A DNA stretch of 64,000 nt, from NCBI RefSeq assembly GCF_000245015.1, contig NZ_JH600070.1:3269252-3333251 (forward strand), in the 5' to 3' direction. The notes below the pieces were generated by a model that worked only from the letters and a program-made list of their open reading frames with translations, searched no databases and was not told the origin of the DNA. The DNA comes from Beggiatoa alba B18LD (lineage in GTDB: Bacteria > Pseudomonadota > Gammaproteobacteria > Beggiatoales > Beggiatoaceae). Shown here piece by piece: positions 29,691 through 39,396 of this stretch (position 1 is the stretch's first letter; each line of letters starts with the position of its first letter). The position numbers and the translations under genes are program-made.

Positions 29691-32036
29691 TTAGTAATGC
29701 CAATAGCGTTTTTGTTCTTCTTTATTTTTAAGCGGTAATAACTCGCCTGTTTGATTCAAACGAAATTGAATCGCACCATCAGTGGCTGTATTTAACATCA
29801 TAACGCCATGGGTTTGGTAACGTATTAAAACTTCAGTATGTGGAAATTTATAAGTATTTCTATAGCCTGTGGAGAATACAACGTATTGTGGGTTTACTTT
29901 CTCTACAAAGCTAGGGGTTGATGATGTTTTACTACCATGATGTGGTGCTAATAAAATATCGGCTTTTAAGGCTTCAGCATTTGTTCGTAACAGGTTATTT
30001 TCGGCTAGTTTTTCAATGTCACTCGTTAGTAAAATACTCTGTTGCGGCGTACTAATCTTTAGGACGCAACTCATGTTATTTTCTTGGCTATAAAAACCTT
30101 GGGCAGGATGTAATATCTGAAAGTGGACATCATCATATATCCACTGTTGCCCAGCTTGACAACGTTGTGCTTGTGGATATTTTTTAACGATTTTATCTGT
30201 ACTTATCAGTTGTTTTACCGTGATTTGTTTCAATACTTCATTTAACCCGCCACTATGATCACTGTCTCCATGACTCACAATTAAGGTATCTAGGTTTTTA
30301 ATATCTTGTGCAATAAGAAAAGGGACAACAACAATTTTTCCTGTATTGAATCCTGTATAGGATTGCATTCCTGTGTCATATAACACAGTATGAGTTGCTG
30401 TTTGTATAAAAACGGCAAGACCTTGCCCTACATCTAATATTGTTATCCAAGTTTCTCCTTGCATCGGACGTTGAATTGGCATAAAAAATAATGGGAGTAA
30501 CCATATTCCACCTATCCATCTAGCAGAAAATCCTTTTGGTAACAATAAAATCATAACGCCAATTAATGCAGTTAAAACCGTCCAGAAAGGCGGGACGCTG
30601 GTGTGAACACTACTCCATGATAAAGATGCGAGATATTCCATTAAGAGCCATACATGTCCTAATACATATAAGCAGAGTTGGAATAGTAAATAACTCAGTG
30701 TTGGGAAAATATCTGACAATAGCATTGCAAACAGGTTTAAAGGCACAAGAAAAAAGCTAAAGATAGGAATAGCAATGGTATTGGCTAAAAGGCTACTGAG
30801 TGAAAAGTAACCAAAAAAATAGAGTGTAACAGGGATTAATCCTAATGTTACCGCAAGTTGCACATAACCATATTGGTGAATAATCCGCAATATTTTATGT
30901 GTTGGAACATGCCGTCCTTGTATTGCTAATAAAATACAAGCAACTGCACCGAATGAAAGCCAAAAACCGTTGCTTAAGACAGCGGTAGGATCATAAATCA
31001 GTACGGCTAACAACGCTAAACTAAATGCACTCCCCGTTGATAATTGTCTCAACCCCAATAAAGCGATTGCAAACACGCTAATCATGACTAATGAGCGTTG
31101 GGTGGGAATAGAAAAACCTGCAAGCAGGGAATAGGAGAAAGCCACAAATAAACTAACCATTGCAGCAGGCAACATTGTGGGCAAGTGTAAAATTTTACCT
31201 GAGCAAACAAATCCATAACGGTGACAGACAAAACCGTACCAGTAAATCATAAACCCTAAACATTGACGACTTAACCAAAAACTTAATCCTGCTAATAACC
31301 CAATATGCAACCCTGAAATTGCCACAAGATGTGCAATACCCGTTTGACGAAAGACATTCCATTGTTCAGGGCTAATCCACTGTTGTTCCCCAACAGAGAG
31401 CGCAATCAAAATTCCACTAAAAGGATGATGCTCAGTCATTACCTGAATTTGTTTTGCAAAATACTCTCGCAAAACATTAATCTGCCAACGACTTGCTTCT
31501 TTTAATAATTGTTGTTTACCTTTTGGACGTATTGAACCCGTCGCTTGAATACCCTGTTGATACAAAGTTTGACTGTAGTCACTCGTAAATGGATTACTAA
31601 AACCACGTGCACGTTGTAACTTAATGGTAAATAGCCATTGTTGTCCTGTCCGTAACTCTGCCGAACTTTTATACCAACTTAGGCGTATATGACCAACATT
31701 ACTAATAACCTGTTTATCTTTAGTAATAAGACGAGTGGGTGCGAAATCAAATTGCCAGCCATTCCCTTTGCGATTAGGTAAATCAATAATATACCCTTCA
31801 GCAAGCACTTCTTGTCCTTCTAATACTAAAGGTAATGCCTGCGCAAAAAACAATTGGGCTCTGAACACCACCCAACAAACTCCTAATGTAAACCAACAAA
31901 TAAATCGTAAACGAGGAGTATAAAAACTGAGGATAAGTAACGGAATAATGAACCAAACAACAGAAAAGGTGGGTAATGTTGGAAGATTTTGACTAAGTAA
32001 CACACCTAAAAAAAAGGCGACAGTTGCTAAACGCAT
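29691..32036 (-). CDS. comEC: DNA internalization-related competence protein ComEC/Rec2
   Basis: A 781-residue polytopic membrane protein. An N-terminal soluble (OB-like) region is followed by the competence domain with GIAHLVAISGLHIGLLAG near residue 230 and multiple transmembrane helices to about 510. The C-terminal metallo-beta-lactamase-like domain has DVGQGLAVFIQT, VSHGDSDHSGGLNEVL and LLAPHHGSKTSS, an intact metal-binding pattern. The family is the inner-membrane channel that brings single-stranded DNA into the cytosol during natural transformation. It starts 21 bases after the next upstream gene's stop. The presence of ComEC alone does not prove competence. The 3' end lies next to the rRNA promoters. 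Confidence 0.95.
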   Translation of the reverse strand: MRLATVAFFLGVLLSQNLPTLPTFSVVWFIIPLLILSFYTPRLRFICWFTLGVCWVVFRAQLFFAQALPLVLEGQEVLAEGYIIDLPNRKGNGWQFDFAPTRLITKDKQVISNVGHIRLSWYKSSAELRTGQQWLFTIKLQRARGFSNPFTSDYSQTLYQQGIQATGSIRPKGKQQLLKEASRWQINVLREYFAKQIQVMTEHHPFSGILIALSVGEQQWISPEQWNVFRQTGIAHLVAISGLHIGLLAGLSFWLSRQCLGFMIYWYGFVCHRYGFVCSGKILHLPTMLPAAMVSLFVAFSYSLLAGFSIPTQRSLVMISVFAIALLGLRQLSTGSAFSLALLAVLIYDPTAVLSNGFWLSFGAVACILLAIQGRHVPTHKILRIIHQYGYVQLAVTLGLIPVTLYFFGYFSLSSLLANTIAIPIFSFFLVPLNLFAMLLSDIFPTLSYLLFQLCLYVLGHVWLLMEYLASLSWSSVHTSVPPFWTVLTALIGVMILLLPKGFSARWIGGIWLLPLFFMPIQRPMQGETWITILDVGQGLAVFIQTATHTVLYDTGMQSYTGFNTGKIVVVPFLIAQDIKNLDTLIVSHGDSDHSGGLNEVLKQITVKQLISTDKIVKKYPQAQRCQAGQQWIYDDVHFQILHPAQGFYSQENNMSCVLKISTPQQSILLTSDIEKLAENNLLRTNAEALKADILLAPHHGSKTSSTPSFVEKVNPQYVVFSTGYRNTYKFPHTEVLIRYQTHGVMMLNTATDGAIQFRLNQTGELLPLKNKEEQKRYWHY

Positions 32037-32057
32037 AATATCGCCTCTATAAAAATA

Positions 32058-32798
32058 TTATTGAGTGAGAGGTACTAACCTATCCCCAAAAGGTGTGCGG
32101 ACTACACGCATACCTGGTGGGACATCTTCATCTTTAATTTCTTGACGTTGGAAATTCTTGTAAATCTCCTGACGCTTTTTTATTTCAGCTTCACGCTTTG
32201 CCGCCTCCTCAGGTGTTAACTCACGAGGACCAAACTGTACAGGTTGTAAAGGTCCTGGTGGAACAGCACCAGGGGGTAAATTTGGTACTTGCCCTGTGGG
32301 TTGAGCAACAACGGGTTGTGGTGGTGCTGGCGGGGGTAAGGCATTTTGACGCACTAATGCCAATTTAGCCGATTTACCGTTATCAACACACTGCACCCCT
32401 TTTTGTGCATTAGAAGCACGACAAGGAGACTCTGATGGATACTCTAATTTTATCTCACGCGAATTAATATCTAATAAAAAATATCCCTGATAGCCATCAA
32501 TAGGTGTTCTCGCTCCTTTAAGGCGTTGAACAAACTGCTTTCCCTCTTTTGTTTGTAAAATAACCGCTTTTTTATTACCAATACGGCTAGTCCCCACTAA
32601 GGCAAAATCAACTTGTGGCGGGGGCGGGGCTGGTGGTGCGACTGGCTGAGGCGGTGGCGTTGGTGCTTGAACAACTGGTGTTTGAGTTTGTGCGGGTGGT
32701 GGCGTTTTTTCTTTACCACGTTGCGCATCAAACAAATCAAAACCATGAGCAGTTAGCGGAAATATAAGAAAAAACAAAAAACTATAACGGATAGACAT
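32058..32798 (-). CDS. exported proline-rich protein, PilP/GspC-like middle domain (tentative)
   Basis: A 246-residue protein with a signal peptide (MSIRYSFLFFLIFPLTAHGF), a Pro/Gln/Ala/Val-rich linker (about residues 35-65), a compact domain of about 75 residues (FALVGTSRIGNKKAVILQTK, then GYFLLDINSREIKLEYPSE) and a second Pro-rich and charged tail. The domain's GTxxxxxxxxAxLxxxxG pattern resembles the periplasmic beta fold of GspC/PilP-type secretion proteins, but the match is weak. The ATG at 32798 was chosen because it directly precedes the signal peptide; an upstream in-frame start at 32879 adds an unlikely extension. It is 21 bases upstream of comEC, so the two are probably co-transcribed. 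The function is not known. Confidence 0.65.
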   Translation of the reverse strand: MSIRYSFLFFLIFPLTAHGFDLFDAQRGKEKTPPPAQTQTPVVQAPTPPPQPVAPPAPPPPQVDFALVGTSRIGNKKAVILQTKEGKQFVQRLKGARTPIDGYQGYFLLDINSREIKLEYPSESPCRASNAQKGVQCVDNGKSAKLALVRQNALPPPAPPQPVVAQPTGQVPNLPPGAVPPGPLQPVQFGPRELTPEEAAKREAEIKKRQEIYKNFQRQEIKDEDVPPGMRVVRTPFGDRLVPLTQ

Positions 32799-32946
32799 AG
32801 CAGATAGAATGAGAAGATAATCGTGAAACTGATGAATGAGAAAAATAATAATACTGTGACAATCTAAGTAAATCAGCAACTATATTGCAGTATAGAACAG
32901 TAACGACCACAGTTAAATTTTAATTTTTCTTAACAAAAAATACACA

Positions 32947-33402
32947 TCATTCAAGATTGTCTAATGCGCCGCGAATTTGTTCATGGCTAAAGCCACGATA
33001 TTGTAAAAATCGCATCTGCTTTGCGCGTTCTGGTAGTGTGGCTGGTTGCTTTTTTCCAAAACGCTTCATACGAACTTGCTTGGCTAAATTAAACCAATCA
33101 ACATCCTGTAATAACTCACAAGCCATGATAGTTTGCTGTTGAACGCCACGCATTTTAAGGGCTTGCTGAATATGCAACCAGCCATAGCCCTTATTAATGC
33201 GCGAACGAATAAAACTTTCACAAAAACGTGAATCACTCAACAAATCTTGTGCTTGTAATTCGTTTACAACTTGCTCAACCAATGCGTAGAGATAGCCTCG
33301 TAACAATAATTTATGTTGTAGCTCAACGACGGAGTGTTCACGTCGTGACAAAATATCCAAGGCGTTATTTTTAACTTGTTGATAAGTTGCAGCGTCGAGC
33401 AT
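32947..33402 (-). CDS. recX: recombination regulatory protein RecX
   Basis: A 151-residue all-helical protein with three-helix repeat motifs of RecX: ALDILSRREHSVVELQHKL, LSDSRFCESFIRSRINKGYG and RFLQYRGFSHEQIRGAL. It binds RecA filaments and limits or modulates their activity. It begins 6 bases after the recA stop, the typical recA-recX operon. Confidence 0.93.
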   Translation of the reverse strand: MLDAATYQQVKNNALDILSRREHSVVELQHKLLLRGYLYALVEQVVNELQAQDLLSDSRFCESFIRSRINKGYGWLHIQQALKMRGVQQQTIMACELLQDVDWFNLAKQVRMKRFGKKQPATLPERAKQMRFLQYRGFSHEQIRGALDNLE

Positions 33403-33408
33403 AGGTAA

Positions 33409-34470
33409 TTATACGTCTAAATCATCATCGACTGATTCGTTAACATCATCAGCATCTTTTGCGGTATTCATCGCAGCAGGCAAAACAAGCACTTTATCCC
33501 GTACTTGCTTTTCAATTTGCTGTGCAATCTCAACACGTTCCCGTAAATAATTACGGACATTTTCCTTACCTTGCCCGATACGATCACCATTGTAGCTATA
33601 CCACGCGCCTGCTTTGTCTAAAACGCCCAACTTCGCGCCTAAATCAATGATTTCACTTTCACGGGAAATTCCTTCACCATATAAAATATCAAAAGTGACT
33701 TCTTTAAATGGAGGAGCAACCTTATTTTTAACAACCTTTACTTTCGTTTCACTCCCAATAATATCCTCGCCCCGTTTAATCGCCCCAATTCGCCGAATAT
33801 CTAAACGCACAGAAGCGTAAAATTTCAGTGCATTACCGCCAGTTGTTGTTTCAGGATTACCAAACATAACACCAATTTTCATACGAATTTGGTTAATGAA
33901 AATCACCATCGTATTAAATCGCTTGATATTTGCGGTCAATTTACGCAAGGCTTGAGACATCAAACGGGCTTGTAAACCCATATGAGAATCACCCATTTCG
34001 CCTTCAATTTCAGCTTTAGGCGTTAAGGCGGCAACAGAGTCAATGACAATTAAATCGACTGCGCCTGAACGGACTAACATATCGGTAATTTCTAACGCTT
34101 CTTCCCCATTATTAGGCTGTGATAATAATAACTCACTGACATTAACCCCTATTTTTTCTGCATATGCTCTATCTAAAGCATGTTCTGCATCAATAAATGC
34201 GGCGGTGCCACCTTTTTTCTGAATTTCTGCGGCAACTTGTAAGGTTAACGTGGTTTTACCTGAAGATTCAGGGCCATAAATTTCTATAATACGCCCCATC
34301 GGTAAACCGCCAACACCTAAAGCTAAGTCCAACCCTAATGAGCCTGTAGAAACGGTTTCAACATCCATCACCGCGCCGACATCTCCCAAGCGCATGACAG
34401 ACCCCTTACCAAATTGCTTTTCAATTTGTCCTAATGTGGTACTCAATGCTTTGCGTTTATTGTCGTCCAT
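33409..34470 (-). CDS. recA: recombinase RecA
   Basis: A 353-residue RecA. Walker [10 protein letters not shown], Walker [11 protein letters not shown], the L1/L2 DNA-binding loops ([40 protein letters not shown]) and the acidic C-terminus are all intact. It drives strand exchange and SOS co-protease activity. The ATG at 34470 is favoured because GAGAAG lies 8 bases before it; the ATG at 34476, two codons earlier, is too close to that site, though it gives a protein starting MAMDDN much like E. coli MAIDEN. A LexA-like box and a -10 sequence lie just upstream. Confidence 0.98.
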   Translation of the reverse strand: MDDNKRKALSTTLGQIEKQFGKGSVMRLGDVGAVMDVETVSTGSLGLDLALGVGGLPMGRIIEIYGPESSGKTTLTLQVAAEIQKKGGTAAFIDAEHALDRAYAEKIGVNVSELLLSQPNNGEEALEITDMLVRSGAVDLIVIDSVAALTPKAEIEGEMGDSHMGLQARLMSQALRKLTANIKRFNTMVIFINQIRMKIGVMFGNPETTTGGNALKFYASVRLDIRRIGAIKRGEDIIGSETKVKVVKNKVAPPFKEVTFDILYGEGISRESEIIDLGAKLGVLDKAGAWYSYNGDRIGQGKENVRNYLRERVEIAQQIEKQVRDKVLVLPAAMNTAKDADDVNESVDDDLDV

Positions 34471-34496
34471 AGCCATCTTCTCATGTTCAAATAGAT

Positions 34497-34512
34497 ATGT
34501 TTATTTTTACAG
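34497..34512 (-). promoter_or_regulatory. LexA-like SOS box upstream of recA
   Basis: On the minus strand CTGT-N8-ACAT, seven of eight conserved bases of the gammaproteobacterial CTGT-N8-ACAG box. It overlaps the end of a -10 (TATACT), with a possible -35 (TTGGCT) 16 bases upstream. Confidence 0.5.
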
Positions 34513-34529
34513 TATAACACAAAAAACAT

Positions 34530-35015
34530 TTAAGCCAACTCTGTTATTAATGTTGATAAAGCAGTCATGACCGTTTGCTCACGAACAGATTCCCTATCCC
34601 CATTGAATAAAAAACACTTTGCATAAATTTTTTGAGGCAATGCCCATGCAATCCATACCGTTCCAACGGGTTTTGTGCGACTTCCCCCTGTTGGCCCTGC
34701 AATGCCACTGACCGCAATCGCAACTTCTGCATGACTATGTTTCAATGCGCCCGATGCCATTGCTAAAACGGTTTGTTCGCTCACCGCCCCTTGCTCGGTC
34801 AAAATTTGAGCGGGAACGTCTAACAACTCTTGTTTTGCTTCGTTGGAATACGTGACAAAGCCCCGTTCGAACCAATCTGAACTGCCTGCAATAGCCGTCA
34901 TGACTTGAGCAATCCAGCCACCAGTACAAGATTCAGCAGTAACGAGACGATAATGATGGCGCAATAATTGTTGGCTTAATTGATGCGCGAGGGAATGAAG
35001 GTTATCGTGTGGCAT
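34530..35015 (-). CDS. pncC: nicotinamide-nucleotide amidohydrolase (CinA C-terminal domain, PncC)
   Basis: A 161-residue protein with the CinA C-terminal domain hallmarks VTAESCTGGWIAQVMT and AVSGIAGPTGGSRTKPVGTV. It lacks the N-terminal MoaB-like domain of full CinA. It deamidates NMN to nicotinate mononucleotide in NAD recycling. It lies upstream of recA, the frequent pncC/cinA-recA-recX order. Confidence 0.93.
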   Translation of the reverse strand: MPHDNLHSLAHQLSQQLLRHHYRLVTAESCTGGWIAQVMTAIAGSSDWFERGFVTYSNEAKQELLDVPAQILTEQGAVSEQTVLAMASGALKHSHAEVAIAVSGIAGPTGGSRTKPVGTVWIAWALPQKIYAKCFLFNGDRESVREQTVMTALSTLITELA

Positions 35016-35099
35016 ACGAATGAAGGTATCATAAAAAATGGTTTATTTTACGCTTCATTGTAACGTGAATGCAGAGAGAAAAAACAGAAAGACCATAAA

Positions 35100-35126
35100 T
35101 AAAAAAACCCCATTGACGGGGTTCTT
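35100..35126 (-). terminator. rho-independent terminator after rpmA
   Basis: On the minus strand AACCCCGTCAATGGGGTT is followed by a T-run, about 30 bases after the rpmA stop. Confidence 0.9.
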
Positions 35127-35156
35127 TTACGGAAAAAGGCGAGACAAACAGGCTAA

Positions 35157-35423
35157 TTATGCTTGTTCACTAGGAACGATACTCACATAGTGACGTTGAA
35201 AAGCCCCTTTTACTTCAAATTTAACTTTGCCATCTACTTTGGCAAATAAAGTATGGTCTTTACCCATACCTACGTTAACGCCTGCATAAAACTTTGTACC
35301 GCGTTGACGGACTAAAATATTGCCCGCGCTTACGACTTGGTCACCAAAACGTTTTACGCCAAGTCGCTTCGACTCGGAATCACGACCGTTGCGGCTACTA
35401 CCGCCAGCTTTCTTATGCGCCAT
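35157..35423 (-). CDS. rpmA: 50S ribosomal protein L27
   Basis: An 88-residue protein beginning [20 protein letters not shown], the conserved N-terminal tail that reaches toward the peptidyl-transferase centre. Length is normal. It lies 25 bases after rplU, the standard pair. Confidence 0.98.
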   Translation of the reverse strand: MAHKKAGGSSRNGRDSESKRLGVKRFGDQVVSAGNILVRQRGTKFYAGVNVGMGKDHTLFAKVDGKVKFEVKGAFQRHYVSIVPSEQA

Positions 35424-35448
35424 CTGCGATTACCTCTGACTAATGTTA

Positions 35449-35760
35449 TTACGCCACAATACCTGTGATTTTCACTTCGGTATAATACTGGCGATGCCCC
35501 ATTTGTTTGCGATAGTGTTTACGACGACGCATTTTCATAATTTTGATTTTGTCGCCACGCCCTTGTGTTTGTACCGTTGCGGTCACTTTACTACCCACAA
35601 CAACAGGGGTTCCAATAGTAATATTGTCGCCATTAGCCAGCAATAGAACTTCACTGAATTCTACAGCTGTGCCTTCCTCAGCGGCAAGTTTTTCTACTTT
35701 TAATACATCACCTTCAGCAACTTTGTATTGCTTGCCGCCGGTCTTAATTACAGCGTACAT
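35449..35760 (-). CDS. rplU: 50S ribosomal protein L21
   Basis: A 103-residue protein beginning [18 protein letters not shown] and carrying the family's C-terminal [16 protein letters not shown] rRNA-binding segment. GGAGA ribosome site immediately upstream. First gene of rplU-rpmA. Confidence 0.98.
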   Translation of the reverse strand: MYAVIKTGGKQYKVAEGDVLKVEKLAAEEGTAVEFSEVLLLANGDNITIGTPVVVGSKVTATVQTQGRGDKIKIMKMRRRKHYRKQMGHRQYYTEVKITGIVA

Positions 35761-36097
35761 AAATTCGTTCTCCGTCTCGCTAATTCACTGATTAGACTAA
35801 GGGACTATAGGAAAGTGCGGAATTATACGGAATCGTTGCAAAAAAGACAAGCCTATTTTGAGATGACAACAGGTTATTTATTTTTCGACAGCCAAAAACG
35901 CAAGTTGTGAAGTAAAAAAGCGTTAAATTTAACGTAATTATTTAAAAATAATAAAAACTAACGCATTGGCGTGTTTTGTGCAGTCTCTCTAAATCAACCA
36001 TCTTACTGATTGTATTCTGTAATTTTATAGGGTTACAACGTACTTAATACGTGAAACCGCTTGAATACGCTAACTTGATTTATTGAGGACATCGAAA
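35761..36097. other. 337-base intergenic region, rplU / OmpA-like lipoprotein
   Basis: A divergent region. It contains the rplU promoter listed above and a GAGG ribosome site at 36085-36088 for the lipoprotein gene. The middle (about 35900-36060) is AT-rich, and no further gene or structure is recognised. Confidence 0.7.
35822..35850 (-). promoter_or_regulatory. promoter of rplU-rpmA
   Basis: On the minus strand -35 TTGTCT at 35845-35850 and -10 TATAAT at 35822-35827 with a 17-base spacer, about 60 bases upstream of rplU, followed by a GC-rich start region as in other ribosomal-protein promoters. Confidence 0.65.
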
Positions 36098-36940
36098 ATG
36101 ATAACGAATGCTTTTGTAAAAATACTGCTCATCATGCTACTGCTACAAGGTTGTTCAACCTTATCCGTTCCTGAAGAAGGTACAAAACAGCAGGCTACGT
36201 TGAAAAACTTACAAACGAAGTTAGATGAGGTCAAAGCAGATGATTTTGGTATTTTCATGACAGAATTACATCGCGCTGAAAATCAATTAGATAAAGCGCA
36301 AGGTATCTATGATGATGCAGTTGCGGGTAAATCAGTGAATCTCGGAGAGGGGCAAGCTGCCGCTGTACAGGCAGTTGTGCATAGGACAAATGCTGAAGAT
36401 GCCTTTGGACGGTTTTTAGAGCCGATTAATAAAAACTTAGATGAGAATAATCAGGATATTGAAGCGCAAGAAGCCCGTTTAGCTTGGTTAGAAACTTTAC
36501 ATATAAAGCCAGATACAATTATCCCTGATAAAAGTATTTATTTTGACTTTGGTAACAGTAATTTACGAGCCAATGAACGGGCAAAACTAAAAGAGGCGGT
36601 TAATTTCTTAAGAGAACATCCTATGTTTGCCATTAAATTAACAGGTTATGCGGATACTGTTGGCACTAAAGAGCATAATAAAAAGTTAGCTGCTCGTCGT
36701 AATGCGACAGTATTGGACGCATTACGTCGTCAGGGTTTACCTGCTAATACAACCGTTATGGTTGCGGTAGGAGAAACAAAAGGACGTGATGAAACCAAAA
36801 ATCCTGAAAGTCGTCGTGTTGATGTCAGGATATATATTCATGGTCGTTATGTTAAAAACACTGACAAACCGACAGAAGAAGTAGAAGAAATAAATGCCGA
36901 TGAAATGGCTGATGCAACATCCGCGACAGGAGATGAATAA
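36098..36940 (+). CDS. OmpA-family lipoprotein
   Basis: A 280-residue outer-membrane-type lipoprotein. The signal peptide MITNAFVKILLIMLLLQGCS ends in the lipobox L-L-Q-G-C. A helical N-terminal half (about residues 30-140) is followed by an OmpA C-terminal peptidoglycan-binding domain from about 150 (KSIYFDFGNSNL, LTGYADTVGTKEHNKKLAARR, NPESRRVDVRIY), where the Asp and Arg that grip diaminopimelate are present. The C-terminal tail is acidic. The ATG at 36098 was chosen because it places the signal peptide at the N-terminus and a GAGG site 9 bases upstream; the TTG at 36083 is not needed. Confidence 0.85.
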   Translation: MITNAFVKILLIMLLLQGCSTLSVPEEGTKQQATLKNLQTKLDEVKADDFGIFMTELHRAENQLDKAQGIYDDAVAGKSVNLGEGQAAAVQAVVHRTNAEDAFGRFLEPINKNLDENNQDIEAQEARLAWLETLHIKPDTIIPDKSIYFDFGNSNLRANERAKLKEAVNFLREHPMFAIKLTGYADTVGTKEHNKKLAARRNATVLDALRRQGLPANTTVMVAVGETKGRDETKNPESRRVDVRIYIHGRYVKNTDKPTEEVEEINADEMADATSATGDE

Positions 36941-36946
36941 TCCACT

Positions 36947-36974
36947 TTATCCCCCCAATTCTAAGGGGGGATAA
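36947..36974 (+). terminator. GC-rich hairpin after the OmpA-like gene
   Basis: TTATCCCCCC (36947-36956) pairs perfectly with GGGGGGATAA (36965-36974) over an 8-base loop. No clear T-run follows, so a role as terminator (possibly for both facing genes) is likely but not certain. Confidence 0.55.
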
Positions 36975-37007
36975 TCATGCTCACGATTATTCATTAATTT
37001 TAATGAG

Positions 37008-38456
37008 TTATTCTGATGCTTTCCACGCAACGTCTAGCATTTTAACTGCACGAACATCATCTAAACGACGAACAGGTAAGCGATAAGGCGCACCTTTTAA
37101 GAAAGCGGCATCCGTCGTTGCTTCCTGTAAAATTTCCGTCATCGCCGTGACAAAATCGTCTAAGGTTTCTTTTGCTTCTGTTTCTGTTGGTTCAATGAGC
37201 AAACATTCAGGCACTAATAATGGAAAATAGGTTGTTGGCGCATGAAATCCTTTATCTAGCAAGCGTTTTGCGAAGTCCATTGCAGTCACATTTAATTCTT
37301 TCGCTTGTTTTTTCAAGGTAATAATAAACTCATGACTTGCCCGTCGAGGCGCGAAAGCGACTTCAAATCCTGCTTGTGCTAGCTTAGCCATTAAATAATT
37401 TGCGTTAAGTGTGGAAAAAGTGGCAACCCGCGCCATACCAACGCTACCCAATAAACGCGCATAAATATAGGCTCGTAATAAAATCCCTGCATTTCCTACG
37501 CTTGCCATCATGCGTCCTATGGTTTGTGGGCAGTCTTTTTCTGTCAACCAACGATAGGTTTTTCCATCATAATCAACCATTGGAATAGGTAAAAAAGGTT
37601 TTAAGCGTTCACTCACGCCAACAGGACCAGAACCAGGACCACCGCCACCGTGTGGCGTAGAAAAGGTTTTATGTAGGTTAATGTGAATGACATCGAATCC
37701 CATATCACCTGGGCGAACTTTTCCTAAAATGGCATTTAAATTCGCGCCATCGTAATACAGTAAGCCACCCACTTGATGCACACATTCTGCAATTGCTGTA
37801 ATTTGTCGTTCAAATACGCCAACAGTAGAAGGATTTGTCAACATAATCCCTGCTGTTTGTGAACCAACGGATTGGCGCAGTGCATCAATATCCACATCCC
37901 CATTTGCCAGTGTTGGGATTTCTCGCACTTTATAACCACACATGACCGCCGAGGCGGGATTAGTCCCGTGTGCCGCATCAGGCACTAAAATTTCTGTCCG
38001 TGCTGTATCGCCACGGGCATCATGATAAGCCTTAATCATGGCAACGCCTGCAAATTCGCCATTTGCGCCTGCGGCAGGAGCTAAAGAGACCGCTTTCATG
38101 CCTGTGACTGCTTTTAAAATTTCTTGTAATTCGTATAAACACGCCATAAAGCCTTGGCTGTGACTATCAGGTGCAGCGGGATGACGAGCTAAAAAATTGG
38201 GTAACATCGCTAAGGTGTTGCACACACGTGGATTATATTTCATGGTGCAAGAGCCTAACGGGTAAAAATGGGTATCGATAGAAAAGTTCTTTTTCGATAA
38301 ATTGGTGTAATGACGAACAACTTGTAATTCAGATACTTCAGGTAATGCGACGCGCTTTTTACGTAGAAATTGTGTAGGAATATCGGCATTAGCGCGTTGC
38401 GCTGGATATTGGCTAGGGGTGGAACGTCCATGACTACTGTGTTCAAAAATAAGCAT
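37008..38456 (-). CDS. gcvPB: glycine dehydrogenase (aminomethyl-transferring) subunit 2
   Basis: A 482-residue protein of the split P-protein type. The PLP-lysine region [35 protein letters not shown]-like text ([18 protein letters not shown]) and [16 protein letters not shown] are typical. With subunit 1 (GcvPA) it decarboxylates glycine in the glycine cleavage system. Start ATG at 38456, after which the reading matches homologues. The partner gcvPA, normally directly upstream, is not here; the upstream neighbour is an unrelated exported protein. It faces the OmpA-like gene. Confidence 0.93.
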   Translation of the reverse strand: MLIFEHSSHGRSTPSQYPAQRANADIPTQFLRKKRVALPEVSELQVVRHYTNLSKKNFSIDTHFYPLGSCTMKYNPRVCNTLAMLPNFLARHPAAPDSHSQGFMACLYELQEILKAVTGMKAVSLAPAAGANGEFAGVAMIKAYHDARGDTARTEILVPDAAHGTNPASAVMCGYKVREIPTLANGDVDIDALRQSVGSQTAGIMLTNPSTVGVFERQITAIAECVHQVGGLLYYDGANLNAILGKVRPGDMGFDVIHINLHKTFSTPHGGGGPGSGPVGVSERLKPFLPIPMVDYDGKTYRWLTEKDCPQTIGRMMASVGNAGILLRAYIYARLLGSVGMARVATFSTLNANYLMAKLAQAGFEVAFAPRRASHEFIITLKKQAKELNVTAMDFAKRLLDKGFHAPTTYFPLLVPECLLIEPTETEAKETLDDFVTAMTEILQEATTDAAFLKGAPYRLPVRRLDDVRAVKMLDVAWKASE

Positions 38457-38593
38457 TAGCAATGTATCCCTGAAGAGAAAATGAAAATAAAAGCCCAATC
38501 ATTTAGATATATGATGCAGATTTTCATCATTGATATGCTATATCTTCAATGCTTGGGCAAGGTTTAGACTGTTTTAGGTTTACCCGTTATTTA

Positions 38594-39316
38594 TTATTGC
38601 TTAGGAGCGGTGTTGGTATTACCTGCTTGTTCAGTTGGAGCATCTCCCTCGTCTTGTTGTTTAATAAGACGAGTTTGAATATCACGGAAACGTAGTAAAT
38701 ATTCATCATATTGCTTATTCACTGTTACTTTTTCTTGTTGTTTTTCCCGCAAGGTTTTTTGACTGTCCGCAATACGGCGTTCAACACTTTCTAAGTTTTG
38801 GCGAGCGCGGTCTTTCTCTATTTGTTTCACGTTGGGATTTTTTTCTGCATCAGCAAGGTTTTTTTGTAAATCTGCTAAGTTCTTTTGCAAGCTGCTAATA
38901 TAAGAGTTAATCGACTCTTCTACAGAATCAATGGATTTTAACCGTGCTTCGCGTTGTACTTGAATATCCTCTTCTCGCGCAAATTGCAGTAATAAGGTGC
39001 GATCATCTTCTGCTTGTTTTTGACGACGCAAAGCCTCTTCCTCTTTTTGTTGTGCCGCATATTTAATGGCATCGATTTCAGCCTTTGTTTTTGCTCGCTC
39101 TACATCACCAACTCGTTGTCCTTTATCATTATATCGAGCAAAGCCTTGTTGCGAATATTGAGGTGGAACACTGTCACCGCATTCAGTCACACCATCTTCT
39201 GTTGTCCAGCACTTGATTTGTTTTCCACCGACACCCGCCGCAAACAATTGTGGGGACAGTGCCAGTAATAAAACGGTTGGAAATACATAGTGCGTTAATA
39301 TTTTGTTTTCCTTCAT
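38594..39316 (-). CDS. exported coiled-coil protein with N-terminal DUF4124-like segment
   Basis: A 240-residue protein. The signal peptide is followed by GGKQIKCWTTEDGVTECGDS, similar to the DUF4124 start (K-C-W-x-D/E-x-G-V-x-x-x-G-D), then a long Glu/Lys/Gln-rich coiled coil (about residues 75-215) and a short disordered tail. The start at 39316 (MKENK) follows an AAGGA site; the in-frame ATG 24 bases earlier lacks one. A periplasmic location is inferred. No enzyme motif is visible; the protein may be structural. It is separated from gcvPB by 137 bases. Confidence 0.65.
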   Translation of the reverse strand: MKENKILTHYVFPTVLLLALSPQLFAAGVGGKQIKCWTTEDGVTECGDSVPPQYSQQGFARYNDKGQRVGDVERAKTKAEIDAIKYAAQQKEEEALRRQKQAEDDRTLLLQFAREEDIQVQREARLKSIDSVEESINSYISSLQKNLADLQKNLADAEKNPNVKQIEKDRARQNLESVERRIADSQKTLREKQQEKVTVNKQYDEYLLRFRDIQTRLIKQQDEGDAPTEQAGNTNTAPKQ

Positions 39317-39396
39317 TATCGTTATCCTTTCAGGGTTCATGTTATTGAGTGGCTCTAAGCCTGTTTATTAGATTGATAACACAATAGCGCGTGATG

